From Pseudobacteroides cellulosolvens ATCC 35603 = DSM 2933 (lineage in GTDB: Bacteria; Bacillota; Clostridia; Acetivibrionales; DSM-2933): 64,000 nucleotides of DNA. A program made the translations under genes and the position numbers. This document shows positions 11,301-20,010 of this stretch, piece after piece. The notes beneath the pieces are model-generated. The model had not been told where the DNA came from, made no database searches, and saw only the letters and a list, made by a program, of their open reading frames with translations. Position 1 is the stretch's first letter, and every line of letters begins with the position of its first letter. The DNA is taken from the NCBI RefSeq assembly GCF_001262605.1, contig NZ_LGTC01000001.1, forward strand, positions 2,927,001 through 2,991,000. The letters run 5' to 3'.

Positions 11301-14300
11301 CTTGCTTAAAACAACTTTGCGATCCAATTCTGCCAACAAGCTGTATGTTCCGCTTCTCATTATAGTTGTATCTATTACAACAGTAAATTTGCCGTCACCG
11401 CCTATCGTTATGGACTTAATTCCATCCATATCCTGAAGGTTTTTACTTGTGGCAACAATTCTTTCACCAGGCATTACATTGTCCCCATCTGTTTTAGGAG
11501 CATTTTTCATAAGAAGTGTAACATTCTGTTCACCGGCTGCATACTGCTTAACCTGGCCTGTTACAGTGAGCTTGTTATTTCCTCCATCAAAGGATGCACT
11601 GTTTATAACAAGTTCGGGGTCACTTAATTTTGTAATAAATGCTACATCAACAGCTTCTTCGCATCTTACTTCAATTACCCAGTTACCCTTTCCCTGATCT
11701 GCTGTCCCAAGAAGAGGCAAGTCTATTCCAAGTAGTGTCGATACTCCAATTTTACCGGTATCAACCAGTTCATTGTTAACTTCTATTACCTCGTTCACTT
11801 CTTTTGTATCGGTACTTATGGCTGCATGAGTAAGAGGTATATTCGTGCCGTTTAAGGATATTGTTATGTTTGGAACACTTTTATCACATGATGCAGATAA
11901 TACTATTTTTTCAAGCGTATCCTGATTGTTAAATTCTATCCTAGTACCAATCTTTTTACCATTACTGTCTTTTATATCAAATGATGCTTCCTTTATAAGT
12001 CCAAAGAAATTATCACTGTAATTTTGCACCTTAAGACTTCCGCCAATAGCTCCAAGGCCTGGTATAGTGATACTGCATGCTCCGCCGAATATGCTGTAAT
12101 CCCTGTCGCCTATAGTTTCTGTGCCAAAGGTGGCCATAAGGTTATTTATTCCGATTCCGCCTATATTAATCTCGGGTATTGTTATTGATCCTCCGCCTAT
12201 TGACACATCATCATTGGTTATTTTTACATCAGTAAGCTCTGCACTATATCCGCTGGCAACGGTAACTGATGCACTCTTAACGCTAATGTTGAATTTATTG
12301 GAGTTATACCCTGCGTAGAGGTCCACGAGAGTAATCTTGCATATATTCATGTTAAAAAGATTGTATACGCAAGCACCTGGTAATTTAGCACCTCCAACTT
12401 CAAATCCCCATGATGAACCGAAGATAGCCCTAATATAATCCACCTGTACAACAGGATCTGTAAATTCTTCTTTCATGTCCGCAGCTTTATAGAATTTTAT
12501 GCCTGGAATATCTTTTGGCAATGTAAATGTGGGTTTAACAACCTCTACTTTTTTGTCATTAAAATAGAATGCTATTCCCTCTGCAGCAACCTTTAGTCCC
12601 ATATTAAATTCAATCCGCCTATTGTACTCCAGCTTGTCCAAGTTTAGGCTTACCGAAGGATTGCTTAAATCCGCCACTGTCAAGGAAACATTTTCTGCAC
12701 CGATAGTTGTGTCATTTTCCAACGGTAATACTTTTTTCACATTGCATATAAGCTTATCTGCAGATATGGTCATGGTATATTTACCTGTGTCTGGTGCCTT
12801 ATAAACATCAACCGCTAGAGTAGTAATGGATACAAACTCCTTAAAAAGGGTAAGGCTTGGCACAGTGCATTTTATAGTTCCCAGACCGGTTATGGAGTTC
12901 ATATCAAAGCTGGCTTTACTCTCCATTCCACCATCTCCAATATTAGGAAACTTCACCATAACATCTGTTGCTTTAACAGTCCATCCGGCAGATGAATTAT
13001 AAGCAAGGGTTATTCCGTCTTTGGCTGCATCAATTATCATATTGTTATTAAACAAGCTGACACTTCCGCCAATACCGCCCTTGATGTCCTCAATGCCATT
13101 ATCTGTTAGTGCAAATTCTTTAATTGTAAATATTACATTTCCGGCACCAGGTATGTTTAAAGTGGTACCCACATTTTCAAATTCAAATGTACATTTTCTT
13201 GGAGACTCAAGAACGTTATCCTTATAAACAGCACTTTGAAATTTAAATCCAACTTTACTACTTCCAGGAGTTGCACTTAAATTAATGCCTTTAATAATAA
13301 GACCGTTTTCAAGTTCTCCTTTGGCTTCTACCATGAAGTTTCCATCAGTATCTACCCAAAATTTTGTTTCTATTTGTGTTTTTGCATCATCAGGCAACTC
13401 CAGTGTCCCATCAAACATAAATGAAAAATTACCTTCTTTAACCCCACCGGTAAAAACAGTTTGCTTTCCCGTTTTTGAATTTACTGCTTTAATATTCAAT
13501 CCTCCAAAAACTTCAACATCCTGTTTTAATGTTACCTTCAACTCACACGCCTTAATTAAATCTTTCAGACTTGAGGCTTCCTTATTTATTGTAAGGCTCT
13601 TAAATTCTACAGTGCATTTTTGATCCTGTGATGTCTTTAATCCTTCAAAAATACAATCATCTGCAAAAGTAAATCCTAAATTTTTTGCCGTTATGGTAGC
13701 TGCATCCATTGTAAGCTCTGAAAATGATAATTCGCCAAATTTAGGGATTGCAAACCTTACTTTTGCTCCATCAAAGGTATTTATCCTGATATCATAATCA
13801 TCAGTAACCTTTTTCCTGTAAATATCATATTTAAATCCACCGCTTAAAGATATATCACTAATCTTATTATATCCAGTCATCTTTTTACTTGCCGAGAGAT
13901 ATCCATCAAGTAAAAATCTTGACGAAGCACTAACATATATATGACTGTCCTTGATATTTATAGATAGTGAGCAATCTTCCTGCTCCCCAAAAATCTTAAA
14001 AATTGCATCCGATGTGATGGACAATGATTGATCCTGGTTTACAATTGCCTGTACACTTGATATGTTCTGGCCCATATCGAATATATCAAATTTAGCCTGT
14101 TCAAAAACCACATCACTAAACATTGCATATGAAGAGTTTCCATATCCTCTTTTTAAATTAATATCAATAGAAGATTCAGGTTTTGTTGAAAATATCTTCT
14201 GGCATTTATGCCATCCATTATATTTATATACAGGACCTGTGAGAATTGCGTTAAAATGTGCCTGTTTTACCCTTCCACTCTCATCAAAAACAGGAGTATC

Positions 14301-15956
14301 CGCCGCATTCATTTGAATTCCATCAATCATTATATTTGATGGGTACTTTATTATTTTACTATTCACAGGATTTGATTCATCATACTGGATCTTAAAGCCG
14401 TTATACTCTATAATTTTTTTATTATAGCTTGAATCAAGATTTGCAGTAACCTTAAGCTTGGATAACTGTATCTTCCCTGCACCTGTATCCGATAATACAA
14501 GCAATATATCGTTCTTTGAACCAGGCATCAAATACTTTTTTTCAATAATAATTGATTGAATATTTGAAGCCAAACCATATGCTACTCTGCGTCCATTAAC
14601 ATATACGGCTAATTTGTCATCAATAGTTATGGTACTAGTCCCGTCACCGCTTATAACCAAGTTTGATACATTATCAGGAACATCAATAGATGTTGTAAAC
14701 AAATACCTTTCAACCCTTGTACCTCCGCCTATAGCATCAAAATTTTCTGTAAATGGTACCCAGAAATTTGAAGTACTAAGGGATGGGATATCCAGGGTGT
14801 TTATGTCTGTATCATCAGTAATAGTGATGACTTTATCTTCTGCATCCTTAAACTTATCATGCACACTGACTTTCGACATGTACCACATTGGTTGAATTTC
14901 TTTTTTAACAAGTATGTTGTCAAACTCCGCAGAGCCGCTGGCTGTGGCCGTCCCACCGACCCAATAACCGATAAGTCCGCTGCTGCTGTAGTTCTCTGCA
15001 AAATCCACAAACACATCATCTATGTACAAAGCCATCTTACTATCTTTAACAGTTATTTTAATGTTGTACCACTTTTCCAGGTCAGTTGATACGGTAAAAC
15101 TTTTGCTTTTCAACTTTGTTTTCTGACCTGATACCATATTTATGGAGAATAATTCTGCAAGCTTGTTTGTTCTGTCAAGGCTCCACAAATACATGTTTGT
15201 TCCGTCATTTCTAAAAAGCAATCCTGCTGTTCCAGCCTTTGGCTTAACCTTGCCTTCAAGAGTATAATCCTTGTAATCGAAGCTGTTTAACTTTTTATTA
15301 ATGTTATATTCAGAACTGTTTGCAGATGCGTTAACTGATATTCCAGGAAAATTGAGACTTCCAAGTACTTTATTCCAGAAATTAAAAGAATACGCATGAA
15401 ATTGCTCCTGGAAAACTATATTTTTATCGACCCTGTATATATCCCACATAGCATTACTGCCATTGGGTCTTGTAATGACAAATTCACCAGTTATGGTGCT
15501 AATTCCCAATACAGTACCTGTTCCTGAATTAGGACCAACCCAGTCAATCCAACATGTGCCTTGCATCCCTGCAGATGTTATTTTCCATTTGGAACCGTCC
15601 AAATTGGAAGATGTGGCCTCAGGAAGCAGCTTTACAGTAAAAGTTGATGAATCTCCTACAAGAATCCTTCCGTTATACTTTATCCTTACTGTATCATCTC
15701 CATTGGATATTATTTGAAATACACCTTTTTCTGTAATATGAGCATCATAATTATTTCCGCCATACCCAAGTGTCAACTTCTCATTATCCTTTGAAGCAGA
15801 CATCCAGCAATCTTGTCTTCCGTTGCTTCTTGCAGCATGGTTGGCAAAGGAATAGCTTCCATCTCCATAACTTGCTTCAGTAGCAAATGAATTTACTGTA
15901 AATACATAAAAAATCGAAAGAAATAGAAGTGCAAAAATCAATAATAGTTTTCTCAT
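5361..15956 (-). CDS. giant secreted multi-module carbohydrate-binding protein (3531 aa)
   Basis: A signal peptide (residues 1-26) is followed by many binding modules. There is a concanavalin/DUF1080-like module (~215-352) and a galactose-binding-like stretch (~370-510), then a long beta-rich region (~520-1500) that I do not recognise. Next come Ig/IPT-TIG domains (~1862-1942 and 2065-2155), three related ~90-residue repeats (~2200-2500), a PA14 domain (~2542-2665), a fibronectin III domain (~2675-2762), an F5/8 type C (discoidin) domain (~2769-2895) and a CBM3-like domain (~2897-3042). Three CBM4/9-like domains (~3045-3531) end the protein. No catalytic domain, dockerin, SLH or sortase motif is visible. 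The start ATG overlaps the stop of the upstream gene as ATGA, so the two are translationally coupled. It is probably an extracellular adhesin or polysaccharide-binding scaffold. Confidence 0.85.
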   Translation of the reverse strand: MRKLLLIFALLFLSIFYVFTVNSFATEASYGDGSYSFANHAARSNGRQDCWMSASKDNEKLTLGYGGNNYDAHITEKGVFQIISNGDDTVRIKYNGRILVGDSSTFTVKLLPEATSSNLDGSKWKITSAGMQGTCWIDWVGPNSGTGTVLGISTITGEFVITRPNGSNAMWDIYRVDKNIVFQEQFHAYSFNFWNKVLGSLNFPGISVNASANSSEYNINKKLNSFDYKDYTLEGKVKPKAGTAGLLFRNDGTNMYLWSLDRTNKLAELFSINMVSGQKTKLKSKSFTVSTDLEKWYNIKITVKDSKMALYIDDVFVDFAENYSSSGLIGYWVGGTATASGSAEFDNILVKKEIQPMWYMSKVSVHDKFKDAEDKVITITDDTDINTLDIPSLSTSNFWVPFTENFDAIGGGTRVERYLFTTSIDVPDNVSNLVISGDGTSTITIDDKLAVYVNGRRVAYGLASNIQSIIIEKKYLMPGSKNDILLVLSDTGAGKIQLSKLKVTANLDSSYNKKIIEYNGFKIQYDESNPVNSKIIKYPSNIMIDGIQMNAADTPVFDESGRVKQAHFNAILTGPVYKYNGWHKCQKIFSTKPESSIDINLKRGYGNSSYAMFSDVVFEQAKFDIFDMGQNISSVQAIVNQDQSLSITSDAIFKIFGEQEDCSLSINIKDSHIYVSASSRFLLDGYLSASKKMTGYNKISDISLSGGFKYDIYRKKVTDDYDIRINTFDGAKVRFAIPKFGELSFSELTMDAATITAKNLGFTFADDCIFEGLKTSQDQKCTVEFKSLTINKEASSLKDLIKACELKVTLKQDVEVFGGLNIKAVNSKTGKQTVFTGGVKEGNFSFMFDGTLELPDDAKTQIETKFWVDTDGNFMVEAKGELENGLIIKGINLSATPGSSKVGFKFQSAVYKDNVLESPRKCTFEFENVGTTLNIPGAGNVIFTIKEFALTDNGIEDIKGGIGGSVSLFNNNMIIDAAKDGITLAYNSSAGWTVKATDVMVKFPNIGDGGMESKASFDMNSITGLGTIKCTVPSLTLFKEFVSITTLAVDVYKAPDTGKYTMTISADKLICNVKKVLPLENDTTIGAENVSLTVADLSNPSVSLNLDKLEYNRRIEFNMGLKVAAEGIAFYFNDKKVEVVKPTFTLPKDIPGIKFYKAADMKEEFTDPVVQVDYIRAIFGSSWGFEVGGAKLPGACVYNLFNMNICKITLVDLYAGYNSNKFNISVKSASVTVASGYSAELTDVKITNDDVSIGGGSITIPEINIGGIGINNLMATFGTETIGDRDYSIFGGACSITIPGLGAIGGSLKVQNYSDNFFGLIKEASFDIKDSNGKKIGTRIEFNNQDTLEKIVLSASCDKSVPNITISLNGTNIPLTHAAISTDTKEVNEVIEVNNELVDTGKIGVSTLLGIDLPLLGTADQGKGNWVIEVRCEEAVDVAFITKLSDPELVINSASFDGGNNKLTVTGQVKQYAAGEQNVTLLMKNAPKTDGDNVMPGERIVATSKNLQDMDGIKSITIGGDGKFTVVIDTTIMRSGTYSLLAELDRKVVLSKDGDLFETEGGSEDFTSGEEYKENGTIKKFDIINNTMQKVPKPDAFATCYGTAPIYMYNLDVNFKSTTKSADGYMIFADCYVGGVYKGTRKINIGNMTKARIGQFTEYLSVTNGEASYKPTMLSVYIVPYKYIDQSKGFIYDFGGKLGFETISNNITLGPESDKVDVWLQRSTSNILASVTSGMASPVEIPVEGSTKGKIIINTLDNTLDKSKILVQVKSVTKSNVDLGSKSLLGDAISVKLGDDSVDAGDYITPTAAGAYNFNLSLFANVDAAQAKAMADANTPLSVTLSVYNSSNPSNYKEITIPCKFTLPALSLKSINQDTFSSMTGGVLDVYGTQLLKGCIVKLVDSANVEQALEIIPDESGIGRIAAKIPQGIAVGEYTLKVVGPVLASGTVNTQTWSEKIKIVKSDFEWVKARDTGKIKKGATGKFYARLDSKTGFKGTAGIKVKSSPAGFIVKLNKSQVVMDEEIEAVITVPSTAEDKDYNIEFEAVSIVDSVYESAYSNVGSFVVTVTSSDIASDISSVSNKRVSVGDVFDIYGEGFTSQTTVEITTPSGMVKTLNIVSRTENKLTVSVPDGSLSGDLRTRNGSIYSPTSVPFTVVPPGIVPNFDTAPISVILAPGESTYINVNNNGKPVLTSSQTYLVTSADSQGKVKITVPASTKPGEYYAYAKVMYPNTTIEKKIVVYVVDNGNAAEDLSRQVILSGRNLYIKVKGANVSSIQIAKLEVNGTSITRTPVKVGDGWTIDVGMVNSGTMVKYQFNYVITGASFTTPIYEYKVEYQNPENTDSLYQVKLFEKDNNDVLLKVNVINPFKPDTMSITYKKGNEAEVKVPMVKNGDSWEVNLGKLVEDSRLIYSLSYGSGVDTVTSTKKELSYKTKNPVESQLEYSFTRDSATGRVKLNLTGIKVDNKDIIPTTVKVTLSDIAAVTSKTYDMVKNGNTYQADIGDINNTTKLNIKYEYIYEGEKYKTAYKSVKYNESTYPDSNNGFMAEYFDSKYFSESRLSTVDPVVDFDFTTKGPAGGLVNNSTYSMRWSGKLQARYSEEHTFYLTVPSGKATLWVDGKLIAEGKGALSGKCTLTAGKPADIIVEYAADGSGAIKLEWQSASQLREVVPQARVIAVVSSKPGSTNFAPFATQVAYDMIAIGWNTPNVTGVSYYEVYEGTTLISTLWGIKNYTRTGLVPDKDYTYQIKAYNSSKTLLATSASIVVRTERAPMDLALNKPITASSTFDTLNATKFAVDGDSSTKWTSMHGDNQWVRVDLGREYEIAKVRLNWREDYHAKYYKIQVSNDDMAWRDVYSTISGDGGIDEIRLSSVKARYVRMKATLRGINSNPYSLWDFNVYGYGYSSIKTMFYNQIIDAQNNNITPTFKIINTGTENVDLNTLKLRYYYTVDKDVPQKFTCDWTPISPHVTGTFVKMGSPKDKADYYLEIGFQTTTPILKPGENVEVKARFNREDWTFYTQTNDYSFDGVSKDYVDSNKITVYQSGNLIQGVEPSSQLANMSFDSNTSGWNCFASSAAGASVEWTRDTVNFDTAPAGFAVKCITKGTKDDSIQVYTNTSIEKGKYYNLTFKAKATSVFTIPRIALIKNVSPYTFYAVAKNAQVTTGWKTYSYTFKINTTEPNARINLLIGNAIPNGATLYLDTFSFTEVSAPAELVANTSLTYDAANWIVWSATTSGAVATGARDTVNFDTQPAGYKVNCVTKGTGTSQIQLMINGINVEDGKTYNLTFRAKASHAFNIPYFKLIKNNTPYTNYSSTVNNIAITTAWKNYHYVLTATGSDPAARLNFEMGNALPDGAQFYIDTVSFKEAIVNEITESMSNPSFNDNTSDWAIYYDAKKGASGTIARDTVNYDTQPAGLKVHCTTKGTEIGAMHVNAMGVRIEAGKTYRLTFRAKATTAFNIPRMVLIRRTVPNNVYSVVNPINSSNIAVTTAWQTYTYTFTANVTDPDSRLLFYLGNAIPDNSDLFMDTISIKEVQ

Positions 15957-17665
15957 TTTAATGGCACCCCATTTCTAATTGGATGGTCTTTGAAGTACTG
16001 ACCACGGTTCCATTTTATTGTTACTCCATCTGTTGTTTCAAACTTGTATGAACCATTTTGAAGAGATATTACAGCATACTCAACCTCCGGATACCCTAAA
16101 GCATCACATTTTATTGACTCTACCAATGGCACTGACGCAATCTGTTTATCAACTGTATTTAACCCCTCATATAGGGTAAGCCAATGAAGAATCCACTGCT
16201 TGTAAGCACCTGGATTGTAATACTCTGTTCCCTCTTTCTTTAATTCATTTATTTCCGGAATAACATCCATCATTCTGAATCCATACCCATCTTGTCCCTG
16301 GGATTTTCTCATCAATTCATCGAATGCTTTTATATCTAGATTATTTAAATAGTTCGCAAGATATTTCTTCTCATTTTCTTCAATTTCAGAAGGATTGTTT
16401 CCAGCTTCCAAAGAAGCCTTTTCCAACTGTATATTTAATAGTCGATTATTTTTTGTAAAACTATAGGTTACTATATATTTATTAGTGGTACTATTTAGAG
16501 CATATTCTACATTCACAAGTCCTAAAGATTCAGGTGTAATTGTATAAGTTCCATAGGATCTCTGAAACCTGTATAGCCTGTAACGAGATGGATCGGAATT
16601 TGAGGATGTGATTTCAAACATTGAATCAAAGATGTTTTTTTCATTGATTAGGACTGTTGTATAAGCTAATGTGTCATGGTTTATTCTATCAATATTATCT
16701 GCAGGTTTTGTGCAATGCTCATTGAATTTTTTAGCATTTTCATTCATAGTTACCGAAAGCAGTGCCCTTTTTTTAGCAAAATTTATATAGTCTTTTGACC
16801 AATTCAATGAATTATAAGAACCTGATACGCCAAAAACACCTTTGATAAAGTGATTTAAGTTGGATGTAAAATAGTTTCTCCAATCAAGTGCACTTCTTAA
16901 ATTGACAGCATAGCAGCTTTTTTGCAAAATCCAGTCTGTACCCGATTCATTATCGTATAAACTGGCTAGCTCAACATCATTATTTGGAGTATCAGTATAT
17001 ATCTTGTCTCCGTTACTATGGGAAGCTACAAATAACACTCCCCCCGTGGCTCTATTGTATTGTTCATCTCCCACTAAAGAAGTTATAGAACCTCCTCCAA
17101 AAACCTTTCGGAATGAAAGCATTTCCTTATCATTTATAAACTCCTTAATGGCTGTATAAGATATAGTGCTGTTTGCTGTTTCCTTTGTATCAATCATGTA
17201 TCTGATTTCTTGTAGTTTAAATACAGCATTTACGCCATCTTTAAAAGGTTTTACTTTTATGACCACCGTATTTGAGTGAGTAGGCATTGAGTATCTTTCT
17301 GATAATAAACCACCATCAGTTTCAATGTCCTGCTGATCTACAAGATAACCCTGATCATAAAACTCCAGCTTGATGCTTTTCATGTCATATGAAAAAACTT
17401 GAACTCCCCTGATAAGTGAATTTGCATTTCCCTCAATATACACCTCATACTTTTCTGTAGAAGCAGTTGATGTAGAAAGCTTTTTATAGTTTGGACTCGG
17501 TATCGGTGATGCTTTTGCCACAAGTGTAATTTCATAGTTTTTGACTTTTCCATCGCCAATAATTGGATCTTTTAAAGTAACCGACTTTGTTTCAGCAAAT
17601 ACATTAGCTCCTATAAGCAACGCAAAAATTGCTCCAAGTAATGCGATCTTTAAAAAAATCTTCAT
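15953..17665 (-). CDS. secreted protein with caspase-like His/Cys pair (DUF6345-like)
   Basis: This 570-residue exported protein (signal peptide ~1-24) is first in an operon with the giant binding protein and overlaps it by four bases. The N-terminal ~30-160 region is beta-rich. The centre reads GGVLFVASHSNGD (His216) and then DWILQKSCYAVN (Cys251), each at the end of a hydrophobic strand. This is the catalytic His/Cys layout of caspase-like (clan CD) peptidases and of DUF6345 proteins. It is followed by FIKGVFGVSGSY and further conserved-looking text. The C-terminal ~190 residues are unassigned. Function is inferred: a surface protease or binding partner that processes or supports its giant neighbour. 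The family call is tentative. A GGGGG ribosome-binding site supports the start. Confidence 0.7.
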   Translation of the reverse strand: MKIFLKIALLGAIFALLIGANVFAETKSVTLKDPIIGDGKVKNYEITLVAKASPIPSPNYKKLSTSTASTEKYEVYIEGNANSLIRGVQVFSYDMKSIKLEFYDQGYLVDQQDIETDGGLLSERYSMPTHSNTVVIKVKPFKDGVNAVFKLQEIRYMIDTKETANSTISYTAIKEFINDKEMLSFRKVFGGGSITSLVGDEQYNRATGGVLFVASHSNGDKIYTDTPNNDVELASLYDNESGTDWILQKSCYAVNLRSALDWRNYFTSNLNHFIKGVFGVSGSYNSLNWSKDYINFAKKRALLSVTMNENAKKFNEHCTKPADNIDRINHDTLAYTTVLINEKNIFDSMFEITSSNSDPSRYRLYRFQRSYGTYTITPESLGLVNVEYALNSTTNKYIVTYSFTKNNRLLNIQLEKASLEAGNNPSEIEENEKKYLANYLNNLDIKAFDELMRKSQGQDGYGFRMMDVIPEINELKKEGTEYYNPGAYKQWILHWLTLYEGLNTVDKQIASVPLVESIKCDALGYPEVEYAVISLQNGSYKFETTDGVTIKWNRGQYFKDHPIRNGVPLK

Positions 17666-17977
17666 TCTTTGTTTTCCCCCTTTTTAATGAATTTTAATTT
17701 CTGCATTCGTAAATATTAATTTCTATTTCTTCACACCCCTCCCTCACTTTGTATAAGGAGATTTCAAAAATTTCCTTGGTCAATTTTTTAATGTTGGAGA
17801 GTAGTAAATCAATATTTTTTAAATCTCCAGTTGACTAGTTATTTTTTTGGAATCACCTAATTTAAATGCTGTACATTACTCAAAATCATTTACGCACTAT
17901 CAAATTACTACTCAACCACCCCCTGTTTTGTCTCCCCAAAACAGCAGTGCAACAATATTTCTAAAAATGTCATGTTA

Positions 17978-18030
17978 ATTATACATTACATTTGTAAATC
18001 ATTTTGTCATCACTTTATAGCACTTTGTCA
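17978..18030 (-). promoter_or_regulatory. activator-type promoter with two 12-bp boxes (giant-protein operon)
   Basis: Read on the minus strand: box TGACAAAGTGCT (18019-18030), 9 bases, box TGACAAAATGAT (17998-18009), 14 bases, then TATAAT (17978-17983). There is no normal -35; the proximal box sits where it would be. The same layout, base for base in spacing, occurs at 20011-20063 before the dockerin gene, next to a response-regulator gene. The transcript would have a leader of about 300 bases. Confidence 0.65.
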
Positions 18031-18051
18031 TATTTTAAAACCTAACTAAAG

Positions 18052-18126
18052 CCCCTCATAGTTCCATGTCAGTGGTATGAGGAGCCAGACATAAAAAATC
18101 CTCAATGGATATAAATCCAAAGAGGA
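18052..18126 (-). terminator. tandem terminators after the X-dockerin gene
   Basis: The first minus-strand hairpin pairs 18099-18110 with 18115-18126 (TCCTC..TGGAT / ATCCA..GAGGA) and is followed by six T. A second pairs 18051-18060 with 18076-18085. Together they separate the dockerin gene from the giant-protein operon, whose promoter lies just beyond. The rest of the 17666-18217 gap is AT-rich leader with no further gene. Confidence 0.8.
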
Positions 18127-18217
18127 CTTTCATGTTATAATTAGAATTATTATTCAATATAGTTTTTCCTAAAGCTGACAACCCACCAAAATCGGAGTTA
18201 TATTTTGAATCCGCTTC

Positions 18218-19873
18218 TTAATAAGCTGTCAATAACTCGGTATTGTCAATCCACATCATAAGGTATGGATTTTGTGCATCCTTCTCCTTCATGATAAGCA
18301 TGAATGGGCTGTCAAACACATAGTTTTTAGGATTATATACCGATATAGGAGCCACTATATAAGCCTCCGATGCCAACGCAGCACCTGTCTCATCAAGCTT
18401 GAACTTTACACTCTGGTAAGCCGTACTGATAAAATAGCCACTTGCACTTGGATTTAGAATTGCCCTGCCTTCAAGCTGAGTGTAATTATGTCCTATATTG
18501 AAGTTTAAGACTGGAATCATCAAAGAATCCCTTGGATCCATACTAGAAGCTGCTGAAGTTGTTACACGATCCATTACAGATGTGTAGGTCTTATATAAAG
18601 TCTCTTCTTTTGGCACCTTTGCAAGTATTATTTCATCCTTTTCCGATTGCCCTAAAAGCTTGATTATAAAATCATCGTTATTTTTAAAGTTATACAACTT
18701 TATTTGTTTTTTCAGATCATCAAATTTCTTGGAAAAAGAGTTAATTCCAAATGCCTTTACGTCACTCTTCAAGCCATCTCCCTTGAAATTCAAAGGATCT
18801 TTCATAACATCAAATGTTTTGGCAAAACTCAGTGTCTTATATAAATAAGCATATGCAATCATATCGCTAGGTGCCAGTTTTAAATCCAAACTTGGAGGTT
18901 CAGGAAACCTTTCTTTAAGCTCTTTATTTATAGCATCAACAGTATTCTGACCGTAGCCGGCTTTGGTAAGGTAGCTATCTGGTGACAGTGAATTTACAAT
19001 GGAAAATCCCCTATTTAATACGTCAACCGGTGTCAGGTCCCCGCTTAAAGAAAGTTTATCTCCAACCAGACCGCTTAACCCATCCCAAGCCATCTGGAAT
19101 GTTGGACAAAATATAATATTCTTACCTGCTGTTATCTTCTCTTCTGAGTTGAAGCTTATCGTAGTAGCTTTAAGGTTTCTTGAATCAACCAATGGTGCAG
19201 ATGTAGCTGATGCGGGAACTGACGCTACAGTTGTCACATATGGAGTCGGTGTGTTTGTTGGCGTGTTTGTTGGTGTGTTTGTTGGTGATGGAATCCATGA
19301 CGGCTCTATATATTCTCCCCCATCAATTGCTGGCATTCCATAGTCTCCTGATGATTTGTTGAAATTCTTAGCCACTATTACCACATCGGTCATATTTACT
19401 GTTTTATCGGAATTAATATCTGCAGCATCATTAAATTGGATACCGTTTAAAGTAGAGTTAAATGCTTTTGCCATCATCACAATATCATTCATATTTATTG
19501 TATCGTCGCCATTTACATCACCTGCATACAGAATCAATGGGGCATCTGCTGTTCCAACGGTTGCGTTGCTTCTTATTTCCAAACCTTTTATATACCTCGT
19601 CAGATACCCTTTTTTTGATATTTTGATTGTCTTTGTAAATACTGGTGAATCATTATTTAGCTTATAATATCCATTTGCATTTGTGTAAACTGCAAGCCTA
19701 TTCTCCACTTCAACCTTAAACCCTTCTCTTGAACCATCCGGATCTGCTGCCACATATCCGTCAATCGCAGGTACTACTTGTACTGCATGGTTAATTGCAA
19801 CAATACCTGTTGAGCACGCCAAGGCTGCTGCCATAACAATAAGAAGCTTTTTAATATTGATACGCTTATTCAT
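18218..19873 (-). CDS. X-module-dockerin protein with serpin-like C-terminal domain
   Basis: This 551-residue secreted protein has a signal peptide at ~1-30. An X-module-like Ig fold (~35-112, ending APLILYAGD) is followed by a dockerin with two calcium loops (DVNGDDTINMNDIVMMAK at ~115 and DINSDKTVNMTDVVIVAK at ~147). A TNTPTNTPTNTP linker (~198-212) leads to a ~320-residue domain. That domain resembles serpins in places: NIIFCPTFQMAW early on, then IPVLNFNIG, FKLDETGAALASEAYIVA (hinge-like) and FDSPFMLIMKEKD near the end. Dockerins with X-modules bind scaffoldin or anchoring cohesins, and cellulosomal serpins are known from Acetivibrio thermocellus. The serpin call is tentative because the domain is short and divergent. 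The start follows GGAGGGG. Confidence 0.7.
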   Translation of the reverse strand: MNKRINIKKLLIVMAAALACSTGIVAINHAVQVVPAIDGYVAADPDGSREGFKVEVENRLAVYTNANGYYKLNNDSPVFTKTIKISKKGYLTRYIKGLEIRSNATVGTADAPLILYAGDVNGDDTINMNDIVMMAKAFNSTLNGIQFNDAADINSDKTVNMTDVVIVAKNFNKSSGDYGMPAIDGGEYIEPSWIPSPTNTPTNTPTNTPTPYVTTVASVPASATSAPLVDSRNLKATTISFNSEEKITAGKNIIFCPTFQMAWDGLSGLVGDKLSLSGDLTPVDVLNRGFSIVNSLSPDSYLTKAGYGQNTVDAINKELKERFPEPPSLDLKLAPSDMIAYAYLYKTLSFAKTFDVMKDPLNFKGDGLKSDVKAFGINSFSKKFDDLKKQIKLYNFKNNDDFIIKLLGQSEKDEIILAKVPKEETLYKTYTSVMDRVTTSAASSMDPRDSLMIPVLNFNIGHNYTQLEGRAILNPSASGYFISTAYQSVKFKLDETGAALASEAYIVAPISVYNPKNYVFDSPFMLIMKEKDAQNPYLMMWIDNTELLTAY

Positions 19874-20010
19874 TTTAACCCCTCCATCAATAAAAATAAT
19901 ATAATCTTACATTGTGTTAGTATTATTCTATAATTTCTTTCCGTTTCTGTCAACCATGTTTTACAATTATGAGTTATATATTTTTAACACATATCATACC
20001 ATTATTAAAT

